Source of the DNA: a virus
Direction: 5' to 3' (one strand)
IMG/VR virus record: IMGVR_UViG_3300020420_000037
Span: 1 to 37,005 of that record
DNA: 37,005 nucleotides
Shown here: positions 14,432-20,974 of the stretch, piece after piece
Layout of the letters: every line of letters begins with the position of its first letter
How positions within the stretch are numbered: position 1 is the stretch's first letter
Program-made: the position numbers and the translations under genes
Notes under the pieces: generated by a model
Databases searched by the model: none
Told to the model about the DNA's origin: nothing
What the model saw: only the letters and a program-made list of their open reading frames with translations

Positions 14432-14836
14432 TTAATGACACTTACTTTTTGTATTGATCCCAAACTCATTATTAGAGGGAGCTATTGGGTTATTATTTGG
14501 AGAAGTGTCTTGCCCTAATAATTCTGTCAAATTTATATCTTCAAGAAAATAAGTAATTGGTTTTCGAAAAAAAGCTGCAATGATTAATAATTTAGGTAAG
14601 CTACAACCATTACCACCTTTTTCATATTTTTGGATTTGTTGGAACGTTACACCTAAACATCTTGCTAATCTTGATTGTGTAACTAATTTTTTTACTGGTT
14701 TATAAGTTCCTTTAAATTCTCCATCAACAATTTCTTTAACATAAGCAAAATGATTTAATCTACAATGCTTTATTTTTTTTCCTACAGCTTTTGCAATCTC
14801 AACTTCATAATCTGTTTTTGATTTACTCAGTGCCAT
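14432..14836 (-). CDS. XRE-family HTH transcription regulator
   Basis: 134 residues. The helix-turn-helix is clear at about 53-75: TQSRLARCLGVTFQQIQKYEKG, followed by LPKLLIIAAFFRKPITYFLED, the usual XRE continuation. No protease domain, so it resembles Cro or a short repressor. GGAGAGAAAG lies before the ATG. A palindrome (14861-14876) lies in its upstream gap and may be its own operator. It is the last gene before the leftward terminator. Confidence 0.8.
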   Translation of the reverse strand: MALSKSKTDYEVEIAKAVGKKIKHCRLNHFAYVKEIVDGEFKGTYKPVKKLVTQSRLARCLGVTFQQIQKYEKGGNGCSLPKLLIIAAFFRKPITYFLEDINLTELLGQDTSPNNNPIAPSNNEFGINTKSKCH

Positions 14837-14904
14837 CTTTCTCTCCTTTTTTTTATGCAGACTCTAGGCCTACAGTTTATTGCAACTTTTAAGTTAGTTA
14901 GTAA
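14837..14904 (-). promoter_or_regulatory. Leader of the XRE gene with palindrome at 14861-14876
   Basis: The palindrome reads ACT-C-TAGGCCTA-C-AGT, symmetric at 14 of 16 positions. It lies about 25 bases before the XRE start, between two leftward genes, where an extra promoter would be expected. The GC-containing centre stands out in AT-rich DNA. No convincing -35/-10 pair was found. Confidence 0.4.
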
Positions 14905-15099
14905 TTAAGTTTGTGCATTAATGAATTTAGAGTCTTCATTTTCAACGCAAACAATTTGTCTATAAATTTTGACATACTTTTTAAAAGCTTTTAGAGAATT
15001 AACACATTGCCTATTATTAGTTTTAGGCTTTTGCATAATCTCACTATGCAGCTTATCTAGTCTGTCATATCTTCTTAATAGACTATTACTTTTTGCCAT
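14905..15099 (-). CDS. Small basic protein, unknown
   Basis: 64 residues, basic and helical (SLLRRYDRLDKLHSEIMQKPK, ALKAFKKYVKIYRQI style). Overlaps the upstream gene by 14 bases in another frame. No motif recognised. Part of the leftward operon. Confidence 0.45.
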   Translation of the reverse strand: MAKSNSLLRRYDRLDKLHSEIMQKPKTNNRQCVNSLKAFKKYVKIYRQIVCVENEDSKFINAQT

Positions 15100-15274
15100 C
15101 TTTAGTTGTTCCTTTGTTAAGTTTAATTCTTGAGCTATCTAATTTTAGACCAAGAACTGTAACCCTAGCGTTATCACTAGGACTATTTGATTTTGCAGCT
15201 ATTTCTGCATTGTCAAATTCTTCATCAACTCTGAAATTTGCTTCATAAAAACTTTCCTTAATAACTCTGATCAT
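15086..15274 (-). CDS. Small protein, unknown
   Basis: 62 residues. Acidic first half (DEEFDNAEIAAKS) and a Lys-rich end. Overlaps its upstream neighbour by four bases (ATGA) and its downstream neighbour by 14, so it is probably co-translated. No family recognised. Confidence 0.45.
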   Translation of the reverse strand: MIRVIKESFYEANFRVDEEFDNAEIAAKSNSPSDNARVTVLGLKLDSSRIKLNKGTTKDGKK

Positions 15275-15582
15275 CTTCTAAAATCCATAGTTGAATATGT
15301 TTTATTTACTTTTAATTTAGAAATAATTTTTAATTGATCTTTGTTCAGTTCTATATTTCTATGAGCTTGGTTGCCTTTGCCAATAAAACCTAATTTATAA
15401 AACTCAGCAATCAAAGCACCAGCTCTTGCTCTACTAAAATTAAATTTTGTACCAATCTCTTTATAGGTTGGTGCATAACTATAATTTTCTATAAAATTTT
15501 TAATAAAATTCAGTACATCTAATTTTATTTGGCTTAGATATACATGACCATTACCATTACTTTTACCATTACCATTTTTCAT
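15271..15582 (-). CDS. LexA-type winged-helix DNA-binding protein without protease domain
   Basis: 103 residues. Residues about 18-80 (LDVLNFIKNFIENYSYAPTY, then KEIGTKFNFSRARAGALIAEFYKLGFI) match the LexA N-terminal DNA-binding domain. The autoprotease half (Ser/Lys dyad) is missing. The N-terminus is low-complexity KNGNGKSNGNGH. Likely a small transcription regulator within the leftward operon. The start overlaps the previous stop by one base. Confidence 0.65.
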   Translation of the reverse strand: MKNGNGKSNGNGHVYLSQIKLDVLNFIKNFIENYSYAPTYKEIGTKFNFSRARAGALIAEFYKLGFIGKGNQAHRNIELNKDQLKIISKLKVNKTYSTMDFRR

Positions 15583-15875
15583 TATTTATTATCCTTAAAT
15601 AAATTTGTTACATTTGCTGGTGTATCTTTTAAATCAGCACCCTCTGTCTTAAATGTTTTTAGATAATTAATTAATTTTTGATTAAACCAATTGCATTTTT
15701 CTAAATCCATAATAGCTTTGTCCAAAGACTGACCCCCCTTAGCACCAAATCTACTTAGATACTTCATTGCAGACCCTCTTAAAAAACCTATGTTTTCTTC
15801 TGGAGTCATTTGACTCATAATGGCATCACAGGTTTGTATTGATTTCTGATAATGAGGGGGGTTTTTACTTTCCAT
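15582..15875 (-). CDS. DUF3310-like protein
   Basis: 97 residues. NPPHYQKS…DAIMSQMTPEENIGFLRGSA, then MKYLSRFGAKGGQSLDKAIMDLEK, is the DUF3310 pattern found in many phages, often called a nucleotide kinase-like or SaV-like protein. The true function is not established. It sits between the DNA-binding and recombination genes of this operon. Confidence 0.75.
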   Translation of the reverse strand: MESKNPPHYQKSIQTCDAIMSQMTPEENIGFLRGSAMKYLSRFGAKGGQSLDKAIMDLEKCNWFNQKLINYLKTFKTEGADLKDTPANVTNLFKDNK

Positions 15876-15876
15876 A

Positions 15877-16098
15877 TTATTTTGCTATTGGGTCTTGTAG
15901 TTTTATATTAATATCTGGTTGTCCAGACTTAGCTGGGTCAGTTCCTTTTTCAGTATTAAGCCAAGCCGAAGCATTTTTCTTAACACCATTAATTGTTACA
16001 TTGCCTGTATAATGTGGATAAGATTTACCAGGTTGATCATTTTTCTTAGCTTCTCTTTTCCATAACGCACCAGAATTATCAAATTTATTATCTGCCAT
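15877..16098 (-). CDS. Small phage protein, possible OB/ssDNA-binding type
   Basis: 73 residues. NSGALWKREAKKNDQ, then YTGNVTINGVKKNASAWLNT is a pattern common in small phage proteins beside recombination genes, resembling DUF736-like or single-strand-binding folds. It is next to the annealing-protein candidate, which it overlaps by 11 bases. Binding activity is only inferred. Confidence 0.5.
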   Translation of the reverse strand: MADNKFDNSGALWKREAKKNDQPGKSYPHYTGNVTINGVKKNASAWLNTEKGTDPAKSGQPDINIKLQDPIAK

Positions 16099-16735
16099 TT
16101 GTTCCTCTTGATTGTATTTGTGATTTTAGTTTGTTGTATTCTGTATCTACTCTTAACTGTTGTATTGCATCAGTTGCTATTAATAGAATTTCTTTTTTAT
16201 ATTCTTCTTTGATAGGAGTTAAATTTTTTTCAAAATAATTTGGTGATTTAGAATGTTTGGCTACAGATTGTAACTGAGCAATCCAATTATCAGCAATAAC
16301 ATTAATAGGAAGATCTCCATTTGTAGTAATAGTTTCAACAACATTTGGTTTTATATTTTGTGCAGGTTTTTTAAGAAATTGCTCCATTTCCTCAGCAGTA
16401 GCTATTTCATCACCAAAGAAGCCAAGTATTGATAAACCTCTGCCGATAGCAACTGTTTGTTGTTTTTCAAATTCTTTATCAAAATCTTTGGTTTGTTTAC
16501 TTTCACCAACACTAACTAATTTATCATCTATATAAATGTTTGCTTTAAATTTATGTAATTTATCAGACAGCTCTGTGCTTTCTGTTTGTATAGATATTCT
16601 TTCACCAAAATATTCTCTTACAAATTTTAATCTATATGGAACTGTTAAGTATTTACCTTTTGCACCTAACTTTGCGTAATCATCTTCATCAATTGTATCT
16701 CTAAATTTTTTTATTGCATCTGTTAATGTTTTCAT
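16088..16735 (-). CDS. Putative single-strand annealing protein (Rad52/Erf-like)
   Basis: 215 residues. The first 125 residues fit phage annealing proteins: GKYLTVPYRLKFVREYFGER, a strand pair with YIDDKLVSVGESKQ, then EKQQTVAIGRGLSILGFFGDEIATAEEMEQF, like the AxGRALALLGF helix of Rad52/Erf/Sak families. The second half is a helical variable tail. Together with the nearby exonuclease it would form a two-component recombination system. No direct family hit could be checked, so the assignment is moderate. Confidence 0.6.
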   Translation of the reverse strand: MKTLTDAIKKFRDTIDEDDYAKLGAKGKYLTVPYRLKFVREYFGERISIQTESTELSDKLHKFKANIYIDDKLVSVGESKQTKDFDKEFEKQQTVAIGRGLSILGFFGDEIATAEEMEQFLKKPAQNIKPNVVETITTNGDLPINVIADNWIAQLQSVAKHSKSPNYFEKNLTPIKEEYKKEILLIATDAIQQLRVDTEYNKLKSQIQSRGTNGR

Positions 16736-16947
16736 TTCTCTCCTTTTAATTGTTTTATTTGTTCTGTTAGCTGACCATTTATTTTTTGATGATTAGACTC
16801 CATTTCAGTGAGTCTTTTATTTTCATCTTCTAATTTTTCGATAACTTTATCTTGATTTAAAATTGTTGCATTTTTAAAAACTAATTTTTCTATCAAATCT
16901 TTTTTGTCTAAAGTTTCGTAATGATCAATTAAATCTTTAAAGTCCAT
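16732..16947 (-). CDS. Small coiled-coil protein
   Basis: 71 residues, nearly all heptad helix (NQDKVIEKLEDENKRLTEME, INGQLTEQIKQLKGEK). Overlaps the exonuclease by 11 bases and the annealing protein by four. It lies between the two recombination genes, so it may bridge or regulate them. No family recognised. Confidence 0.5.
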   Translation of the reverse strand: MDFKDLIDHYETLDKKDLIEKLVFKNATILNQDKVIEKLEDENKRLTEMESNHQKINGQLTEQIKQLKGEK

Positions 16948-17809
16948 AAAAGCTCCTAAACATTTTAACTATTTCCTGGTCTATACCTTTCCACCAAAAA
17001 CCATCTTTACGAATTTCTGAGAGATCTGGTTTACATAACATTGCCAAAACCTTTTTATCTCCATCTGCTAATTCTAATTTTTTTTCCCAACACTTTTGAT
17101 ATAAAACAAGTTCCTCATAATAAAACTGTAAGCTTTCTTTTCTTAACTCAACACAGTTTTCTGGTGTAAAAATTATTCTATCGCTTTCACTGGCATAAGT
17201 TAAAAATGGTTTATGTGTTGGTAATAATTTAGAGTACAATGCAATTTGTAAACAGTCTGAATGAAACGGAACTTTTGGACATTTTTTTTTACTATAACTA
17301 AAACCTTTCTTAGTTTTTGTAAGTGTGCCAAACACATTTTTAATATCACCAAAATCAGTTTGACCAACAATATCTACATAAGCCAAAAAATAAGTTGTAA
17401 TACCATCTGCCCAATGAGTGAATTCTAATTCAGATTGCCACTTTTGTTTTGCCAACTCATCTATATTTGCTAAATGATTTGAAACTAATGGCTTTAAATT
17501 TTTTATAATAAAATCAAATTTTATTTTATCTTTTTCATCAAGAGCCTGGTAATCATCTATTTTTTTTTGAAGAGCTTTAGCTGCTTGTTCATAGTCTAAA
17601 TTTTCACATTTTATCTTTTGAACTATCTCATGTGCAATTTTTCCTCCCTCAAAGGAACAATTACTTGGTAAATTAGCTTTCTGTTGAGGTGTTAGTAAAA
17701 TGTAGTTTCTAAATCTTATATCGTCAGGATAAGTGTTTTGGCTTTTAGATGTATGAGCCAAATTAAATTTTTTATAGCAATCTCCTAAAATTTTAGGGTG
17801 ATTCGTCAT
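16937..17809 (-). CDS. PD-(D/E)XK exonuclease (RecB/Cas4-like)
   Basis: 290 residues. First gene of the leftward recombination operon. Motifs in order: GGKIAHE (His60), YVDIVGQTDFGDIKN with Asp146, Asp155 and Lys157, and QIALY (Gln188, Tyr192), the H-D-DxK-QxxxY signature of the RecB/Cas4/AddB nuclease group. It probably makes single-stranded DNA ends for the annealing protein two genes downstream. The ATG lies eight bases after a -10-like TATAAC and has no ribosome site, so translation may be leaderless. Two operator dyads lie directly upstream. Confidence 0.8.
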   Translation of the reverse strand: MTNHPKILGDCYKKFNLAHTSKSQNTYPDDIRFRNYILLTPQQKANLPSNCSFEGGKIAHEIVQKIKCENLDYEQAAKALQKKIDDYQALDEKDKIKFDFIIKNLKPLVSNHLANIDELAKQKWQSELEFTHWADGITTYFLAYVDIVGQTDFGDIKNVFGTLTKTKKGFSYSKKKCPKVPFHSDCLQIALYSKLLPTHKPFLTYASESDRIIFTPENCVELRKESLQFYYEELVLYQKCWEKKLELADGDKKVLAMLCKPDLSEIRKDGFWWKGIDQEIVKMFRSFYGL

Positions 17810-17869
17810 ATAAGAATGTTATAACTATATTATAATGAAAAGCAACAGTGTTATAGTCTATCTATAACC
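17810..17869 (-). promoter_or_regulatory. Promoter and two operators of the leftward recombination operon
   Basis: Two dyads of the 21-bp operator: 17817-17837 (TGTTATA-N7-TATAATG, 12 of 14 arm bases) and 17849-17869 (TGTTATA-N7-TATAACC, 13 of 14), 32 bases apart, about three helical turns. On the minus strand TTGCTT (17840-17845), 16 bases and TATAAC (17818-17823) form a promoter whose -10 lies in the first dyad. The second dyad touches the repressor stop codon. Confidence 0.6.
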
Positions 17870-18576
17870 TATTTTTGAGTCCAGGAATTATCGTTTGGAA
17901 ATATAACACCCTCAATCTTAGATGAAGCATCTATGGTAATATTTGTAACGATTTCTTTAACTTTTTGATCTCCAATTAAAGATCTATCCTCAATATTATA
18001 AGTGCCATCTGCTTGTGGTATTAAGAAACCCCAATATATTTTTTTGGTTTTCTTTTGTCTAACTACTGCTGGACTGTAATTTGCTGAAAGATTTATTTGT
18101 GTTAAAGGCTTAATAAATCGTACTGCATTTTTTAAATATCCTTGTTTATTAGTGATAAATACATAACCACCCCAAATTTGAGAAACTTTTAAAAACCATT
18201 TTTCATCCTTATTATATGGCCTTATTTGACCATTTCTTAGAAATTCACCAATACCTTTAATTTTTACATCTGGTGTTATGAAATATGTTGATGGTATTAT
18301 TTTTGCATTTCCAAAAGCTTTTTGATTAAAATATTTTGAAAATAATTTTGATAATTCAAGAAGTCCAAAATTACTGGGATCATCTACACCTTTATTAATT
18401 AATCTTGACCACTTAACTTTCCAATTTGCAAAAGTTTTACTGTCTTTACCAAGTGTTTCTCTAAGTAATTGATCTCTTGAAATATTGTGTAGTTTTAGTT
18501 GTTCATCTAGCTTTTCTTTTTGAAAAGTTGTTTCTTTCATAACTGACATAACTTGTATTGCATCTACAGTAACCAT
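17869..18576 (-). CDS. Putative phage repressor (HTH-like N-terminus)
   Basis: 235 residues with a strong AAAGGAGG site six bases before the ATG. The N-terminal part (EKLDEQLKLHNISRDQLLRETLGKDSKTFANWKVKWSRL) has a weak helix-turn-helix look. The C-terminal half is beta-rich (VSQIWGGYVFITNKQGYLKNAVRFI, KKIYWGFLIPQADG) without the S24-peptidase Ser/Lys motif. It is flanked on both sides by the same operator dyad and is divergent from an early gene, the classic place for a master repressor. No sequence family is recognised, so its repressor role is inferred from context. Confidence 0.55.
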   Translation of the reverse strand: MVTVDAIQVMSVMKETTFQKEKLDEQLKLHNISRDQLLRETLGKDSKTFANWKVKWSRLINKGVDDPSNFGLLELSKLFSKYFNQKAFGNAKIIPSTYFITPDVKIKGIGEFLRNGQIRPYNKDEKWFLKVSQIWGGYVFITNKQGYLKNAVRFIKPLTQINLSANYSPAVVRQKKTKKIYWGFLIPQADGTYNIEDRSLIGDQKVKEIVTNITIDASSKIEGVIFPNDNSWTQK

Positions 18577-18605
18577 TTTAACCTCCTTTATAATAATTGT
18601 CTATT

Positions 18606-18634
18606 ATCATATTGTTATACTTATATTATAACAA
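18606..18634 (-). promoter_or_regulatory. Repressor gene promoter with operator in its spacer
   Basis: On the minus strand TTGTTA (18629-18634), 17 bases and TATGAT (18606-18611). The perfect operator TGTTATA-N7-TATAACA (18613-18633; extended arms ATTGTTATA/TATAACAAT 18611-18635) covers the spacer and most of the -35. Occupied, it would shut this promoter, pointing to autorepression. The expected start leaves a leader of about 22 bases containing AAAGGAGG. Confidence 0.6.
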
Positions 18635-18641
18635 TAACCAA

Positions 18642-18670
18642 TTGCAACATAAATAACTATTAGTTATAAC
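18642..18670 (+). promoter_or_regulatory. Rightward early promoter
   Basis: TTGCAA (18642-18647), 17-base spacer, TATAAC (18665-18670), the same hexamers and spacing as the integrase promoter. A TATAACA half operator covers the -10, and the full operator ends eight bases upstream. The ATG at 18682 is 11 bases after the -10, with no ribosome site, so the mRNA would be nearly leaderless. Confidence 0.6.
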
Positions 18671-18681
18671 AAAGTTATTTT

Positions 18682-18999
18682 ATGATTCTAAAAGAGATAA
18701 AATATCGTAATTTTAAGGTAAAAATTGTTAAATTAGCTAGGAAAGACGCCAAAAAAGAGAATATCTATGGGTACTATGATACCGATAAATCTATCATAGC
18801 AATCCAGGAAGATCTAAAAAAAATTACTTTACTTGATACTTTGCTCCATGAAATAGCTCACATGATAGCTCACAAGTCATCGATTCGTTTAAAGAATCTT
18901 GGTGAGGAGGGTGTAGCATTATTTATTGGATCTGAGTTTTCTAAAATATTTTTACAAAATCCCAAATTAATAACTTTCATAAAAAGGTGTACCAAATGA
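18682..18999 (+). CDS. HExxH metalloprotease-like protein
   Basis: 105 residues, first rightward early gene and divergent from the putative repressor. The zinc motif HEIAH is at 56-60 in a helix LLDTLLHEIAHMIAH, and a Glu pair follows at 76-77 (NLGEEGVALFIG), fitting the third ligand of gluzincin-type or ImmA/IrrE- and SprT-like proteins. The N-terminal half is a small beta region (YYDTDKSIIAIQEDL), as in these families. It could cleave a regulator, perhaps the divergent repressor; that is an inference. Its stop overlaps the next start (ATGA). Confidence 0.65.
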   Translation: MILKEIKYRNFKVKIVKLARKDAKKENIYGYYDTDKSIIAIQEDLKKITLLDTLLHEIAHMIAHKSSIRLKNLGEEGVALFIGSEFSKIFLQNPKLITFIKRCTK

Positions 19000-19094
19000 C
19001 AGCTGCTTATGGATTTGGAATGTTTGCCTATAGCATGATCTGCTTGATGATAGGTCTTGCAATAATTTATGTAGTTTTGAGGAATTTAAAATGA
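18996..19094 (+). CDS. 32-residue single-pass membrane peptide
   Basis: ATG 18996 overlaps the upstream TGA, and its own TGA overlaps the ATG at 19091, two ATGA junctions in a row. The product (FAYSMICLMIGLAIIYVVL as the core) is one membrane helix with a basic C-terminus RNLK. The double coupling supports translation. Function unknown. Confidence 0.5.
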   Translation: MTAAYGFGMFAYSMICLMIGLAIIYVVLRNLK

Positions 19095-19321
19095 AAACTT
19101 TTTTGTTTTTAGTTTTGCTTACACAACAGGGTTTACATTACGAAAAAATTCATATTAAAAATTATACAAGTTGTGATGACGCTTATAAGAGCAAAGCTAT
19201 CTGGTATGACAACCCTAAATTTAAAGACGGAAATGGTCAGCTTTGGGGTTTTCATATTTACAAAAATAAACCAATCGTAGCCTCTTTTTGCAAAGACCAG
19301 GATGGTAACTGGTTACTATGA
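19091..19321 (+). CDS. Small secreted-type early protein
   Basis: 76 residues. The N-terminus MKTFLFLVLLTQQG resembles a short signal peptide. The remainder, with KNYTSCDDAYKSKAIWYDNP and VASFCKDQDGNW, carries two cysteines that could pair in the periplasm. Similar short proteins occur in early operons of marine phages without known role. Overlaps the next gene by four bases. Confidence 0.5.
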   Translation: MKTFLFLVLLTQQGLHYEKIHIKNYTSCDDAYKSKAIWYDNPKFKDGNGQLWGFHIYKNKPIVASFCKDQDGNWLL

Positions 19322-19827
19322 TTGAAATTAAATTAGATTTATACGATTTGATGGCAGCTTCACAAACTGGATTACTTAGAGTTTATGAGTCATTAAGATT
19401 AAAACAAGAATGGGGTCATAATTACAAAGGTACAGTAAATGATCAAATAGCTAAATCTATTAGTGGTGCTTGTGCAGAACTTGCAGTGTGCAGATACCTA
19501 GATACTGCATTTAACTTTCATGTAAATCATGGATCAAATCCAGATATTATTTGGCATGATACAAGATTACAAGTTAGATCTCAGCTGCCAAAAAAACATA
19601 ACAGTTTGATTATTAGACCAAAAGGCAGCAAACAAAATGAAATTTATGTTTTGGTTATTGATAAGACACCAATTTTTGAGCTGCAAGGATTTATAAATAG
19701 CACTCATGTATTAGGCACAGAACATTTTCTAACTAATTTTGGCATTGCTGACAGACCAATGGTTCATTCTTTAGGCATAGAAAAATTAACACCAATAAAA
19801 TTTTTGAAAGATGGAGCATGGAATTAG
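19318..19827 (+). CDS. Putative PD-(D/E)XK-fold nuclease, unknown role
   Basis: 169 residues. The pattern SGACAELAVCRYLD, then PDIIWHDTRLQVRSQ, then LIIRPKGSKQNEIYVLVID resembles the Glu helix, D and QxR/ExK strands, and final strand of restriction-endonuclease-like folds. The usual Lys is Arg here (QVR), so catalysis is unsure. The last strand ends VHSLGIEKLTPIKF. It precedes the methylase gene and might be linked to it. Confidence 0.45.
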   Translation: MIEIKLDLYDLMAASQTGLLRVYESLRLKQEWGHNYKGTVNDQIAKSISGACAELAVCRYLDTAFNFHVNHGSNPDIIWHDTRLQVRSQLPKKHNSLIIRPKGSKQNEIYVLVIDKTPIFELQGFINSTHVLGTEHFLTNFGIADRPMVHSLGIEKLTPIKFLKDGAWN

Positions 19828-19979
19828 ATATGTATGGTGATCCTGTAAAAAAATGTTGTATTAAAGATTGTACTACAGGAGCTGTTTTATCAGAAAATGG
19901 CAGACACTATTGCCCAGACCATTATGCAGAACGAATATTAGAAATTCCTTTGGATAAATTAGGTGATGAAGATGATTAA
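19818..19979 (+). CDS. 53-residue Cys/His peptide (zinc-finger-like)
   Basis: ATG 19818 lies in the end of the previous gene and TAA 19977-19979 overlaps the methylase start. The product has KKCCIKDCTTG and GRHYCPDHYAERI, i.e. C-x3-C … C-x2-H, a likely zinc site, then an acidic end DKLGDEDD. No family recognised. Overlaps on both sides support translation. Confidence 0.5.
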   Translation: MELDMYGDPVKKCCIKDCTTGAVLSENGRHYCPDHYAERILEIPLDKLGDEDD

Positions 19980-20505
19980 ATTACCTAACAAAAAATATAA
20001 AATTATTTACGCAGATCCAGCTTGGACATTTAAAACATGGTCAAAAAAAGGCAATGGAAGATCACCTAAATATGATTTGATGACGATTGAAGATATAAAA
20101 AAAATGCCAGTAAATAATATTGCAGATAAAAATTGTATATTATTTATTTGGGTTACTTACCCATTGCTTAAACAAGGTTTAGACACAATTGAAGCTTGGA
20201 ATTTTAAATACAAAACTTGTGGCTTCAGTTGGATTAAGAAAAATAAAAAATCAGACAGCTTATTTTGGGGTTTGGGTTACTACACAAGATCTAATAATGA
20301 AATTTGTTTATTGGCCACAAAAGGCAGTCCGAAAAGAATATCAACAAGAGTCCACCAGGTAGTGCTTGATAAGGTCAGAGAACACAGCAGAAAACCTGAT
20401 TGTGTTAGGGAAAAAATCGTACAGCTTTGTGGTGATTTACCTAGAATTGAACTCTTTGCCAGACAAAAAGTTGATGGATGGGATTGCTGGGGTAACGAAG
20501 TATGA
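19972..20505 (+). CDS. MT-A70-family adenine methyltransferase
   Basis: 177 residues from ATG 19972 (ATG 19966 and GTG 19963 are also in frame); AGG lies about eight bases before ATG 19972. The catalytic DPPW motif is present as DPAW near residues 15-18 (IIYADPAWTF). MT-A70 features follow: MTIEDIKKMPVNNIADKNC…FIWVTYP, WNFKYKTCGFSWIK, LGYYTRSNNEICLLATKG, SRKPD, and ELFARQKVDGWDCWGNE at the end. It would methylate adenine at N6, probably in phage DNA to evade restriction or to regulate. Confidence 0.9.
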   Translation: MIKLPNKKYKIIYADPAWTFKTWSKKGNGRSPKYDLMTIEDIKKMPVNNIADKNCILFIWVTYPLLKQGLDTIEAWNFKYKTCGFSWIKKNKKSDSLFWGLGYYTRSNNEICLLATKGSPKRISTRVHQVVLDKVREHSRKPDCVREKIVQLCGDLPRIELFARQKVDGWDCWGNEV

Positions 20506-20891
20506 AATATTTTGAAAAATTTGACAAAGATTTAATTAATAACAAAAACTTAAATAGCCATGAAAAGCTAATCTATGTTATTTGCAAATCCTTTGAATTT
20601 GCACCTAATGGTTGCCGAATATCACATAAATACTTGATGAAAAGAACTGGTATTAAAACTGTGGCTACACTTACTAAGTGTCTTGATAGACTACAGCTTT
20701 TTGGCTTACTTGCTAGAAAACAAATTAACAATGGCACTAATCATTATGTTTTTGAGAAAAATTTGATGCAAGATTATATACAACACAATCTTAATAAGCG
20801 AAGAAAAATTAAATTATCTAAAAATAAACAACAAAAGAATTATGCAATACATGATCGAAAAGTTATTCACATAGTTACTAACAAGAAATAG
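20502..20891 (+). CDS. HTH protein, possible replication initiator
   Basis: 129 residues. NNKNLNSHEKLIYVICKSFEF…CRISHKYLMKRTGIKTVATLTKCLDRLQLFGLLARKQ matches the winged-helix HTH_36-type domain of plasmid and phage replication proteins and related regulators. The C-terminus is very basic and lacks a helicase-loader domain. Two direct repeats lie just downstream, as in an initiator plus origin. It overlaps the methylase stop by four bases. Confidence 0.6.
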   Translation: MKYFEKFDKDLINNKNLNSHEKLIYVICKSFEFAPNGCRISHKYLMKRTGIKTVATLTKCLDRLQLFGLLARKQINNGTNHYVFEKNLMQDYIQHNLNKRRKIKLSKNKQQKNYAIHDRKVIHIVTNKK

Positions 20892-20897
20892 TTGGAT

Positions 20898-20930
20898 GTA
20901 TCAAAAACTTTATTTGGGAGTATCAAAAAC
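20898..20930 (+). repeat. Two iteron-like direct repeats
   Basis: GTATCAAAAAC at 20898-20908 and again at 20920-20930, 22 bases apart (two helical turns). An AT-only stretch around 20950-20962 follows (ATATATATATAT). This arrangement, after an HTH protein gene, is a candidate replication origin. Only two repeats are visible, so it is tentative. Confidence 0.35.
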
Positions 20931-20974
20931 CATACTTAATATAGAACTATATATATATATCTATAGGGTTATTA

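Noticed and set aside
14356-14469. Longer version of the 56-residue leftward gene
   Set aside because: It would translate through the terminator hairpin and overlap the XRE gene; the start at 14355 is preferred.
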